NCBI RefSeq assembly: GCF_022549495.1
Contig: NZ_JAKZGD010000001.1
Span: 372,001 to 436,000 of the forward strand
Reading direction: 5' to 3'
Source: Acinetobacter sp. ANC 4805
Lineage (GTDB): Bacteria > Pseudomonadota > Gammaproteobacteria > Pseudomonadales > Moraxellaceae
DNA: 64,000 nucleotides
Shown piece after piece: positions 35,075-42,150 of the stretch. A model generated the notes under the pieces. That model saw nothing but the letters and a program-made list of their open reading frames with translations, did no database searches and had not been told where the DNA came from. The position numbers and the translations under genes are program-made. Positions within the stretch are counted from its first letter, which is position 1, and every line of letters starts with the position of its first letter.

Positions 35075-36263
35075 ACGCATTGCGATTATTGGTGCAGGTC
35101 CAGCAGGTTTGATGGCTGCTGAAGTGTTGAGCCAATATGATTATGAAATCGACGTCTTTGAACAAAAACCTTCGGCTGCCCGTAAGTTTCTTATGGCGGG
35201 CAAAACAGGCTTAAATATCTCACATGCTGAACCTATAGAGACTTTTGTACAGCGCTATGATCGTGCGGATTGGTTGAGTCCTTGGCTGAAACAATGGGAT
35301 GCTCAATGGATTCAAAACTGGATGCGAGGTCTGGGTATTGATGCCTATGTGGGAAGTTCGGGGCGTGTGTTTCCTGTGGAAATGAAGGCAGCGCCGTTAC
35401 TTCGTGCTTGGTTAAAACGCTTGATTCAGAACGGTGTGAAATTTCATTATCGCCATCGTTGTATCAATTTATCTAACAATCAACTCACGATTGAAAATCA
35501 AACGCAGCAGTTCACAGCAAGTTATGACGCGATTATTTTGGCATGTGGTGCGGTGTCATGGTCACAATTAGGTAGTGATGGGGCTTGGCAGCAATGGCTT
35601 TCCATCGATGAAATTGAGCCATTTCAAGCCAGCAATGCAGGTGTACTGAAACAATGGTCGCCGTTTATGCAGGAATGTTTTGGTCAGCCACTCAAACGAG
35701 TTGATGCGTGGGTCGCATCTGAGCGAAAGACACATGGCGATATCATCATTACTCATTATGGTTTTGAGAGTGGGGTAATTTATAAACTGGGACGTGATTT
35801 AAGAATACAGTTGAGCCAAAAGCAAAACCTACAGTTGCATCTGGATTTGCTACCAGATGTCAGCGTTGAACAATTAGAAAAGAAATTACAGGGCAATAAG
35901 AAGCAGTCGCTTACTAACCTTTGGCGTAAAGCAGGCTTGGATCAGGTCAAAATTAATCTGCTTCGGGAAATCGTCGATAAAAGCTTATGGTCAGATGCCA
36001 AGCAAATGGTGCAGCAGATCAAGCATCTCAGTATTTCTTTAGATGGCTTCCGTCCAATTGAAGAGGCAATTAGCTGTGCAGGAGGCGTGAAGCAAGTCGC
36101 AATGTCTCCGCAACTTCAATTGCAATCCAATCCTTATGTATTTTGCTGTGGTGAAATGCTGGACTGGGATGCTCCAACAGGGGGATATTTACTGACGGCT
36201 TGTTTTGCCACGGGTCGAGCAGCAGGGGAAGGTGCGTTTCACTTTATTCAGTCAGGTCGGTGA
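35067..36263 (+). CDS. HI0933/TIGR03862-type flavoprotein
   Basis: The 398-residue FAD protein has the dinucleotide motif IAIIGAGPAGLMAAEVLSQ, then RKFLMAGKTGLNISHAEP, and a C-terminal APTGGYLLTACFATGRAAGEGA block. The substrate is unknown; members of this group have been linked to modified nucleosides but no activity is settled. The ATG at 35067 overlaps the end of the TrmB-like gene (an earlier frame start at 35019 lies inside it), so the two are translationally linked. Confidence 0.88.
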   Translation: MSKRIAIIGAGPAGLMAAEVLSQYDYEIDVFEQKPSAARKFLMAGKTGLNISHAEPIETFVQRYDRADWLSPWLKQWDAQWIQNWMRGLGIDAYVGSSGRVFPVEMKAAPLLRAWLKRLIQNGVKFHYRHRCINLSNNQLTIENQTQQFTASYDAIILACGAVSWSQLGSDGAWQQWLSIDEIEPFQASNAGVLKQWSPFMQECFGQPLKRVDAWVASERKTHGDIIITHYGFESGVIYKLGRDLRIQLSQKQNLQLHLDLLPDVSVEQLEKKLQGNKKQSLTNLWRKAGLDQVKINLLREIVDKSLWSDAKQMVQQIKHLSISLDGFRPIEEAISCAGGVKQVAMSPQLQLQSNPYVFCCGEMLDWDAPTGGYLLTACFATGRAAGEGAFHFIQSGR

Positions 36264-36314
36264 TGCTGACGATCTCGTAAAATGATTTGATGATTGAAAT
36301 ATTGAGTGCCAAAT

Positions 36315-36917
36315 ATGATTTTTGAAACTTCAAATTTAGATGCAAATGAAATCTATCGACTGTTAGTCGGTGGCATTACACCTCGACCGATTGCGTGGAT
36401 TAGTACTCTGTCTGTGGATGGGGTTGCCAATATTGCACCTTATTCATTTTTTAATGTGGCGAGTTGTAATCCCCCGATCCTCTGGTATTCGCAAGTCAAC
36501 CCAAAACATGGGCAAGATAAAGATACCTTGAGAAATTTAATCGAGACTAAACAATGTGCGGTTCATATTGTCAATTCACAATTGCTTGAGAAAATGAATC
36601 TATCCTGTGCCTTACTCGCAGCAGAACAAAGTGAGTTTGAGTTTGCGCAGATTGAGTCTGAATCCAGTCATACTGTTGCTGCCTTGGCGGTAAAACATGC
36701 GCCTATCCGCTATGAATGCCATTTAAGAGAAGTGATTCAACTCAGTTCACTGCCATCAGGCGGAACAGTGGTGTTGTTGGATGTGAAATCGATTTATGTG
36801 GATGATCATCTGTGGGATGGTCAGATGATTGATCAGCAGCGGCTCGACAGTGTTGGAAAAATGGGTGGCGATTTTTATAGTTTAAGCACGGATTTACATA
36901 AATTATCGAGACCTTAA
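36315..36917 (+). CDS. Flavin reductase-like FMN-binding protein
   Basis: The protein of about 200 residues has a flavin-reductase split-barrel fold: GGITPRPIAWISTLSVDGVANIAPYSFFNVASCNPP is the FMN-binding core, followed by KDTLRNLIETKQCAVHIVN. Such proteins reduce FMN or FAD with NAD(P)H or act as flavin-dependent oxidoreductases; the partner is not visible nearby. A GTG at 36306 is also in frame, but the ATG at 36315 follows a GAG at fair spacing. Confidence 0.85.
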   Translation: MIFETSNLDANEIYRLLVGGITPRPIAWISTLSVDGVANIAPYSFFNVASCNPPILWYSQVNPKHGQDKDTLRNLIETKQCAVHIVNSQLLEKMNLSCALLAAEQSEFEFAQIESESSHTVAALAVKHAPIRYECHLREVIQLSSLPSGGTVVLLDVKSIYVDDHLWDGQMIDQQRLDSVGKMGGDFYSLSTDLHKLSRP

Positions 36918-36992
36918 AAATAAGAATTCAGAAAAATAGTGGTGTCATTACTTGTATTTTTATTCTTTCTATTCTGGTTTTACTCCCAGCGT

Positions 36993-38207
36993 TTAAATCA
37001 TCTTACGCATTTCAATAAACTTGCGGATCGTGCCTGATAATTCAGAGGGACTGATTTGCGTGACATGGATGGACTGACACTGGTTAAAATGCACAAAACG
37101 ATGTAGCGTGTTGAGAAATGGTGTCAGCCACAATGCCATATCTATTTGTCTATTTTCGACATGTAAATGAATTAATTCAAATTGACCACTTTTACGATGC
37201 GCTTTGCAATCAACTCGACCAATAAATACATCCCCAAATAAAATAGGCAGACAAAAGTAGCCGTATTTTCTTTTATGCTGAGGGGTATAACATTCAAGGC
37301 GAAAATCAAAATCAAAACAGGTTTTGACTCGTTCACGATGAATAATTGAGTTGTCAAAAGGTGAGAGCAAGGAAAGTTTTGGGTGATGTGTAGCATCGGT
37401 CTTTTCAAATAGATCTGTGAGTACATAGATGGTTTGCATCTCAGGCGTCACAAGCTTTTGAATGATGTTGTCCTCAAGCATTTGATTGAGGATTGTTTCA
37501 ATATTTTTGCGTAATACTGAACCAGTTTGCAAATGTGTCATTTGTTTCATGGTTGTAAAACTATATGCTCTAAGATATTTTTTAACTAGATATTCAGCAT
37601 ATTCTAATGCTGTGGGTGGTGTTGTATTGACGGTGCTAGGAAGCACTCTTTCACGAATATCATATACTTTTTCCATTCCATTTCGGGCGCTGATCATTAA
37701 ATCCCCTTGCATGAAAAGCTGCTCAAGCGCGATTTTGGTCGGCTTCCAATTCCACCAACTACCGTTGTTTTTACTTAAACTTTCAAACGCTCTGGATTTC
37801 TGTGGGCCGTCGATACGGATTTTGTCATATACATTACGCATGACTTGAGTATCTGCCTGATAATAACGAGACTCGCCATTTTTTATGCTGAACATTTTGG
37901 GGAGGGCAAAGCGAAAGTCTTGCATTGGCAAATATGATGCAGCATGAAACCAATATTCAAATATGTGGCGTTCAGTGACCAACTGATCGAGCCATTGTGG
38001 TTGATAATCTGGAATGCGTGTCCAAAGCGTATGATGATGTGCCCGTGTGACAACGGAGAGGGTGTCGATTTGTATATAACCTAACTGTTCTAATGCCGAA
38101 AGGGCGGCAGCTTTTCCTGAGCCAAATGCTTGTTCTTGAATAAGTCCTTGCGCTTCTAATGTAATTTGTCTGAGTTTTTTGGATAGGTCAGTTTGTTTAA
38201 TCGACAT
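36993..38207 (-). CDS. YcaQ-family winged-helix DNA glycosylase
   Basis: The 404-residue protein belongs to the HTH_42/AlkZ-YcaQ family, which cuts bulky alkylated or cross-linked bases. The catalytic region reads LEQLGYIQIDTLSVVTRAHHHTLWTRIPDY. The Gln-hydrophobic-Asp (QID) motif corresponds to the active-site QxQ/QxD motif of the family. Later blocks FEYWFHAASYLP and KRKYGYFCLPILFGDVFIGRVDCKAHRKSGQF are also family features. Repair of DNA interstrand cross-links is the role of YcaQ in E. coli; this protein may differ. Single gene, transcribed against the flow of its neighbours. Confidence 0.85.
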   Translation of the reverse strand: MSIKQTDLSKKLRQITLEAQGLIQEQAFGSGKAAALSALEQLGYIQIDTLSVVTRAHHHTLWTRIPDYQPQWLDQLVTERHIFEYWFHAASYLPMQDFRFALPKMFSIKNGESRYYQADTQVMRNVYDKIRIDGPQKSRAFESLSKNNGSWWNWKPTKIALEQLFMQGDLMISARNGMEKVYDIRERVLPSTVNTTPPTALEYAEYLVKKYLRAYSFTTMKQMTHLQTGSVLRKNIETILNQMLEDNIIQKLVTPEMQTIYVLTDLFEKTDATHHPKLSLLSPFDNSIIHRERVKTCFDFDFRLECYTPQHKRKYGYFCLPILFGDVFIGRVDCKAHRKSGQFELIHLHVENRQIDMALWLTPFLNTLHRFVHFNQCQSIHVTQISPSELSGTIRKFIEMRKMI

Positions 38208-38329
38208 GATTTCCCTTCGTTATTTTTATTTAAACCCTGGTTGTTGGCGATTCATAGTTCAGCCCAAAAGTTGATAGTATCCCAACCACTGAACTAAAGG
38301 AGGGATGTTTGACGACAGTGAGGTAGTAA

Positions 38330-38407
38330 ATGAAAATGTGTATCATTTTATTAAGTGATCAAAGAACCTTCTTTTTCAAGACCGTATTGGCTATTATTAG
38401 AACATAA
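38330..38407 (+). CDS. Possible 25-codon small protein upstream of the YIP1-domain gene
   Basis: A short frame begins MKMCIILLSDQR and ends at TAA 38405-38407, with GAGG 6 bases before its ATG. It is partly hydrophobic. No homologue is known to me; the assignment rests on the ribosome binding site alone and could be chance. It lies in a 231-bp gap that otherwise shows no strong signal. Confidence 0.18.
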   Translation: MKMCIILLSDQRTFFFKTVLAIIRT

Positions 38408-38438
38408 AATATTTTAAAACAAGTTATTAAGAGTATGT

Positions 38439-39104
38439 ATGAATACTGAATTATCTTTAGGTAAACAGGAACAAAAAGAAATTTTACCATTTGCACCTCA
38501 AAATTTATGGTTGCTGTTCTTTCAACCCAAAAAGTTTTTTTCTTTAGCAGCTGTCTATCATCATCGCAGTATCATGATTGCTGCCTACTTGATCGGCGTG
38601 TTTGCTGTAATGGATCGAGTTGATCAAAATTTGCTTAAAGCAGAAGTTGGAAATCGTACATCAATGATGCTTGATGTTACGGATACGTGGTGGAGTTATT
38701 GGTTACTCGTTTTGGGGATGGGAGCAATCACTGCGGTATTTGCTTGGCTTATCCATGGTTGGTGGTATCAAAAGCGTTTACAATTTTCAGGTGTAAAAGA
38801 CGCAGATCCACAACTGGCTCGCCATGTTTGGGCTTTGCAAGGATTGGTTGCGACCTTACCTGTTATTATCGTCACGATGCTACAGACATTGATGTATAGC
38901 AATTATCTTGATGCCTATCAAAACTCATCAATTCTGAATTTTGTGGCATTACCTTTTATGCTTTGGTCATGTTGGGTGAGTTATCGAGCAGCAACATCGG
39001 TATTTAAGACCAATGCTTGGGCAAAATTTTGGTTCTTGGGATTACCAATTCTGTTTTATTTGCTGGGAATAGGATTCCTAGCAGCTTTGATGGTAAATGT
39101 ATGA
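38439..39104 (+). CDS. YIP1-domain inner-membrane protein
   Basis: The 221-residue protein has about five membrane helices (near residues 42-58, 84-102, 130-150, 163-180 and 196-216) and a short polar N-terminus. The N-terminal WLLFFQPKKFFSLAAVYHHR and the helical arrangement fit the YIP1 family, which has no known function in bacteria. A terminator follows at 39127-39154, so this is probably a monocistronic unit. Confidence 0.65.
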   Translation: MNTELSLGKQEQKEILPFAPQNLWLLFFQPKKFFSLAAVYHHRSIMIAAYLIGVFAVMDRVDQNLLKAEVGNRTSMMLDVTDTWWSYWLLVLGMGAITAVFAWLIHGWWYQKRLQFSGVKDADPQLARHVWALQGLVATLPVIIVTMLQTLMYSNYLDAYQNSSILNFVALPFMLWSCWVSYRAATSVFKTNAWAKFWFLGLPILFYLLGIGFLAALMVNV

Positions 39105-39126
39105 TTGTGGTAGCAGGTAAGGTAAG

Positions 39127-39156
39127 CAGGAAGGTAAAATAGCCTTCCTGTCTTTT
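39127..39156 (+). terminator. Intrinsic terminator after the YIP1-domain gene
   Basis: CAGGAAGG (39127-39134) and CCTTCCTG (39143-39150), 8-nt loop, followed by TCTTTTCT. Confidence 0.85.
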
Positions 39157-39162
39157 CTAAGA

Positions 39163-39495
39163 TCAGCGTGCAGTTAAAGCATCACCTTCAAATTGAATAC
39201 CATCCCAACCATTTTGCATGAATTGACGAATATTTTGATGGTCGGTTGCTTCAGGTGTTGCAAGAACTGAAGCATAGTGTTCAGCAAACAGACTTAAAGT
39301 ATCTTCAGTATTTAAACCTTCGATCTTGGCAAAAGAAAACACTTTGGCACTGCCTTGGTTTTCAGTGGCGGCATTTAATTGTGCACCATTCTGAAAAGCC
39401 GTCGGTGTATGTTGATAACGTGCTTCAATAAATGCCAATACATCTGCAAATTTTGCAGAACCATCTTTGAGTTGTGCCAATAAGCTTTGCGCCAT
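39163..39495 (-). CDS. HopJ-family small protein
   Basis: The 110-residue protein has the HopJ family pattern: LLAQLKDGSAKFADVLAFIEARYQHTPTAFQNG, NQGSAKVFSFAKIEGLNTEDTLSLFAEHYASVL and NIRQFMQNGWDGIQFEG. The family name comes from a proposed type III effector, but most members are cytoplasmic proteins of bacteria without such a system. No secretion genes are nearby here, so an effector role is unlikely. Confidence 0.85.
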   Translation of the reverse strand: MAQSLLAQLKDGSAKFADVLAFIEARYQHTPTAFQNGAQLNAATENQGSAKVFSFAKIEGLNTEDTLSLFAEHYASVLATPEATDHQNIRQFMQNGWDGIQFEGDALTAR

Positions 39496-39633
39496 TTCAA
39501 AATTCCGTGTTGGTTAAATCAATGGCTGCATCATAACATTGAAAGTGCAGAATAAAAGTCTGTCGGCTCTAGAACTAGACGTAAAGGGATTCGCAGTCTA
39601 TGCTCAGAATAGTGATTAATATATTGAATAATA

Positions 39634-40491
39634 ATGAATAGACATCGTTTAAAGTTAGCTGCATCAAAACAATGGTTGCGATTTTTAACTCAGGTTTTAA
39701 GTTGTCGCTTGTTATTGCAACTTCGTCGTTTGATGATGCGTATATTGCCCTTTATGCGTTTGCAAAGTCAGGTCAGCCATATTGTTTATTTATCTTGGTT
39801 AGTCGATGTTGATCAGGTTCGTCAACGTTATCCGCAACATGTTCCTTTATGGGAAAAACAAGGTAAAACCATCTTTACCATTCTCACTTATCAGCATCAT
39901 CATTTTGGATTTAGTTTTTTGGCTAAACTGCGCAAGTTGATGCCATCACCACAACAAAGCAATTGGCGTTTTTACTTGGATGGCACTTATCCTAAAACCG
40001 TTATTTTTGAGCAAGTTATTGTTGACCAAGCACTGTATGTGATTGGTGGGCGTGTTGCCAGTGATGTGATGCCTGCACAATATGCTTCAAAATTTCATCA
40101 TCAAGAAAATGAACAAGATAAAAGTATTCATACTGAGATCGTCGTCGATGCAGATTATTCCTTGATGAGTGATGTACACATCACGGCAGCAAAGCAATTG
40201 CCATTTGCATGGCAACCACTATTTTCTTCATGGGATGACGCCGTTCGGTTCTTGGTTGATCAAGACCATGCATGGGCGGAGTGGGTGGATCAACCAACAC
40301 GGATGTCTCAGGGTGATATTGAAATGCCTGTACAGTTTCAACAGATTCAAGCTGCTAAAATTAGCGCATTACAAGCGCCACAGCTATTACAACAATTTGG
40401 TTTAGATTGTGAGGCAGAGGTCTTTGCTTTTGTAGTTCCTAAACTGGATTTTTATGTAGTTGGAGAAAAAGTATTGCCAGAATCTCAATAA
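39634..40491 (+). CDS. DUF2071-like protein
   Basis: The 285-residue protein has a basic, Leu/Arg-rich N-terminus that could associate with the membrane (RLLLQLRRLMMRILPFMRL). Then VSHIVYLSWLVDVDQVRQRYP, a FSFLAKLRKLMPSPQQSNWRFYL element and a later PVQFQQIQAA part resemble the DUF2071 (YqjF-like, acetoacetate-decarboxylase-fold) family. The assignment is by general pattern and is not certain. No catalytic residues can be proposed. It precedes the fluoride riboswitch unit. Confidence 0.5.
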   Translation: MNRHRLKLAASKQWLRFLTQVLSCRLLLQLRRLMMRILPFMRLQSQVSHIVYLSWLVDVDQVRQRYPQHVPLWEKQGKTIFTILTYQHHHFGFSFLAKLRKLMPSPQQSNWRFYLDGTYPKTVIFEQVIVDQALYVIGGRVASDVMPAQYASKFHHQENEQDKSIHTEIVVDADYSLMSDVHITAAKQLPFAWQPLFSSWDDAVRFLVDQDHAWAEWVDQPTRMSQGDIEMPVQFQQIQAAKISALQAPQLLQQFGLDCEAEVFAFVVPKLDFYVVGEKVLPESQ

Positions 40492-40555
40492 ATTGTGGAT
40501 AACTTTGTGTTTATACACAGCAGTTGAGTTGTCTAAAAATTATGTTATTTTAGAG

Positions 40556-40612
40556 CAAAGGAGATGGCATTCCTCCTATCACAAACCGCCATTGTGGCTA
40601 ATGATGCCTACG
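40556..40612 (+). promoter_or_regulatory. Fluoride riboswitch (crcB motif)
   Basis: The aptamer matches the crcB motif: GGAGATGG...CCTCC for the first stem and loop, AAACCGCC, and TGGCTAATGATGCCTAC. The last segment forms the pseudoknot with the ATGGCAT loop and the GGC/GCC stem. A hairpin CCTACG...CGTAGG with an inner CCCTG/CAGGG stem (40607-40634) follows and shares CCTAC with the aptamer's end, so aptamer and hairpin compete. A TTGAGT/TATTTT promoter near 40524-40551 is plausible. It is placed directly upstream of crcB. Confidence 0.92.
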
Positions 40613-40671
40613 TTACCCTGAACAGGGGCGTAGGTTTGTGCGTGCTCTGTTCCCATTTTTGGAGTTCGCAG

Positions 40672-40746
40672 ATGACAAATTTTCAGAAAAATATTTATCA
40701 ATCTATGTTTGATGTCTGTTTATCTCCAACCTCAGGTTTGGAGTAA
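40672..40746 (+). CDS. 24-codon leader ORF between the fluoride riboswitch and crcB
   Basis: ATG at 40672 with GGAG 7 bases upstream; the peptide is MTNFQKNIYQSMFDVCLSPT plus SGLE, with stop TAA ending at 40746, 3 bp before the crcB ATG. Its last codons are inside the hairpin that covers the crcB ribosome binding site. Translation would therefore unfold that hairpin and allow re-initiation at crcB. The peptide itself is not recognised. A longer in-frame ATG at 40564 lies inside the aptamer and is not credible. Confidence 0.5.
   Translation: MTNFQKNIYQSMFDVCLSPTSGLE
40724..40743 (+). promoter_or_regulatory. Hairpin masking the crcB ribosome binding site
   Basis: CTCCAA (40724-40729) pairs with TTGGAG (40738-40743); two further C-G pairs can extend it with one bulge. 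The right arm contains GGAG, the crcB Shine-Dalgarno sequence, 6 bases before the ATG at 40750. Confidence 0.6.
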
Positions 40747-40749
40747 GTG

Positions 40750-41130
40750 ATGTATTATCCATTACTTTCGATTGCTTTAGGTTCGGTACTCGGTGCATGG
40801 TTACGTTGGTTTTTGGGTTTAAAACTCAATCCGATTTTTCCAAATATTCCATTGGGTACTGTTACGGTCAATTTTGTCGGTGGCTTTATTATTGGTTTTG
40901 CAATTTCATATTTTTCTCAAAGTTCACTCAGTCCGAATTACAAGCTGTTTGTGATCACGGGGTTCTGTGGCGCACTAACCACCTTTTCAACTTTTTCTGC
41001 TGAGATTATTGCCTTATTACAAAGTGGTAAGCTAGGTTATGCCTGTGCAGCAATTTTAATTCATGTACTTGGCTCGCTCATCTTTACGATTTTGGGAATG
41101 AGTTTGCATCAATGGCTTAGTGCTGCATAG
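40750..41130 (+). CDS. crcB: Fluoride ion channel CrcB (Fluc)
   Basis: The 126-residue protein has four membrane helices. The family signatures are GSVLGAWLRWFLGL, PLGTVTVNFVGGFIIGF, the fluoride-pore GFCGALTTFSTFSAE (with the central Na+-binding Thr-Ser pair and the Phe residues), and a C-terminal G-S-L-I-F-T helix. Fluc dimers let F- leave the cytoplasm. A GTG at 40747 is also in frame, but spacing to the ribosome binding site favours the ATG at 40750. A DUF190 gene follows 15 bp later. Confidence 0.94.
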   Translation: MYYPLLSIALGSVLGAWLRWFLGLKLNPIFPNIPLGTVTVNFVGGFIIGFAISYFSQSSLSPNYKLFVITGFCGALTTFSTFSAEIIALLQSGKLGYACAAILIHVLGSLIFTILGMSLHQWLSAA

Positions 41131-41145
41131 CTTGGGAGTGATGAT

Positions 41146-41472
41146 ATGAATGGATTCTTAATAACCTTTTACACGGCACAAAATCGAACTTATCAGGGAC
41201 AAGCGATGAGTGAGTGGTTGTTGGCTGTAGCAAAGCAAATGAATTTACGCGGCGCAACAGTATTGGCTGGAATACAAGGTGTGGATCATCAAGGTTTATT
41301 CCATTCTGCGGGTTTTTTTGAGTTGGCAGATCGACCGATACAAATTCAGTTTGCAGTAACCCCTGAACAGGCAACGGAATTATTGGATCATCTGAATAAT
41401 AAAGAGATTTCGTTATTCTATGTCAAAACACCGATTGAATTTGGTGTCGTGGGGCACTCCACAGATGTGTAG
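41146..41472 (+). CDS. DUF190-family protein (fluoride-associated)
   Basis: The 108-residue ferredoxin-like/PII-like protein reads L-x-FYTAQNRTYQGQAMSEWLLAVAKQMNLRGATVLAGIQG and VTPEQATELLDHLNNKEISLFYVK, the DUF190 pattern. DUF190 genes repeatedly occur beside crcB, so a helper or sensor role in fluoride export is likely, but no activity is known. It is in the same operon as crcB, under the fluoride riboswitch. Confidence 0.85.
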   Translation: MNGFLITFYTAQNRTYQGQAMSEWLLAVAKQMNLRGATVLAGIQGVDHQGLFHSAGFFELADRPIQIQFAVTPEQATELLDHLNNKEISLFYVKTPIEFGVVGHSTDV

Positions 41473-41489
41473 CAGACATTATCTAGGCA

Positions 41490-41532
41490 TAAAAAAAGAA
41501 GTCTAAGCGGAGGAGATATAGCCTTAGACTTC
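41490..41532 (-). terminator. Intrinsic terminator of rpmE2
   Basis: GAAGTCTAAG (41498-41507) and CTTAGACTTC (41523-41532) form a perfect 10-bp stem. On the minus strand it is followed by TTTTTTT (41497-41491). Confidence 0.88.
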
Positions 41533-41570
41533 GAATATTTATAGCCTAATCTGTAAATCTTAAAATAAGA

Positions 41571-41825
41571 TTAACCTGAACGGCTAAAGCGAGCAAAGCG
41601 TTTGTTGAAGCTTGCAACACGACCTTCATTGCTTGCCTGACGTACTTCACCTGTATAAAATGGATGTGATGCACTTGAAATATCAAGGGTGACATAAGGA
41701 TAAATTTGACCTTGATATTCTTTGGTCTGTTTAGTTTGTAGTGTACTGCCAATTAAAAAATAAGCATCTGCATTGGTATCGTGGAACAGTACTTGCTGAT
41801 ATGCAGGGTGAATATCTTTACGCAT
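41571..41825 (-). CDS. rpmE2: 50S ribosomal protein L31 type B (zinc-independent paralogue)
   Basis: The 84-residue L31B has the conserved [16 protein letters not shown] and [10 protein letters not shown]. It lacks every Cys of the zinc ribbon, so it is the C- paralogue that replaces zinc-containing L31 when zinc is scarce. A Zur-like palindrome overlaps its promoter, which fits this use. A strong AGGAG ribosome binding site lies before the ATG. The C+ partner is not in the window. Confidence 0.95.
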   Translation of the reverse strand: MRKDIHPAYQQVLFHDTNADAYFLIGSTLQTKQTKEYQGQIYPYVTLDISSASHPFYTGEVRQASNEGRVASFNKRFARFSRSG

Positions 41826-41849
41826 TTTGAATGACTCCTGTTATTTATG

Positions 41850-41882
41850 GAAATGTTATAACATAACAATATATGACGTCAA
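41850..41882 (-). promoter_or_regulatory. Zur-like operator over the rpmE2 promoter
   Basis: GAAATGTTATAACATAAC (41850-41867) is an inverted repeat around the perfect core TGTTATAACA (41854-41863), the core of Acinetobacter Zur boxes. On the minus strand TTGACG (41882-41877), 16 bp, TATAAC (41860-41855) form the rpmE2 promoter, so the -10 lies inside the operator. Repression by zinc-loaded Zur is inferred. Confidence 0.65.
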
Positions 41883-41929
41883 TCTTATCTATTTCAAGTT
41901 TTTTATTTCAATTGGAGCGAATAGGTGAT

Positions 41930-42150
41930 TTCCCCCATTCACAATGAGGCTACAAAAAGGTAATGCCAGTCAGTTAAGCATTTTTAATCGTCCCCTTGCA
42001 AAGGGATGCTGCTCACCTTTTTCGAAGAAGAGAGTGTTTCAAAATTCAGTGGTGTTCCCCCTCTTTTCAAAGAGGGGTTCGGAGAGATTTATCAATCAGG
42101 AATAATGAAATTACGCTCAACTGATCAGCATTACTGCAAAGGGGGGATTA
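41930..42150. repeat. Cluster of short G/C-run palindromes in the rpmE2-UbiB gap
   Basis: This 322-bp gap (41826-42147) has no gene. It contains CCCCTCTTT-TC-AAAGAGGGG (42058-42077, perfect 9-bp stem), an imperfect CCCCTTGCAAAGGG (41992-42005), a CCCCCATT (41932-41939) and a GCAAAGGGGGGATT half (42136-42149). The motif resembles the scattered palindromic elements of Acinetobacter genomes. A similar TTCCCCCTCG occurs near 44003. No insertion-sequence ends or target duplications are seen. Confidence 0.5.

Noticed and set aside
39163..39495. HopJ homologue as a type III secreted effector
   Set aside because: The family is widespread in bacteria without type III secretion, and no secretion genes or chaperone are present here.
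40564..40746. 60-codon ORF starting inside the fluoride aptamer
   Set aside because: Its first half is the riboswitch itself; only the part from 40672 has a ribosome binding site.
41868..42147. Mobile element ends in the rpmE2-UbiB gap
   Set aside because: Only short palindromes are seen; no transposase fragment, no terminal repeats and no target duplication.
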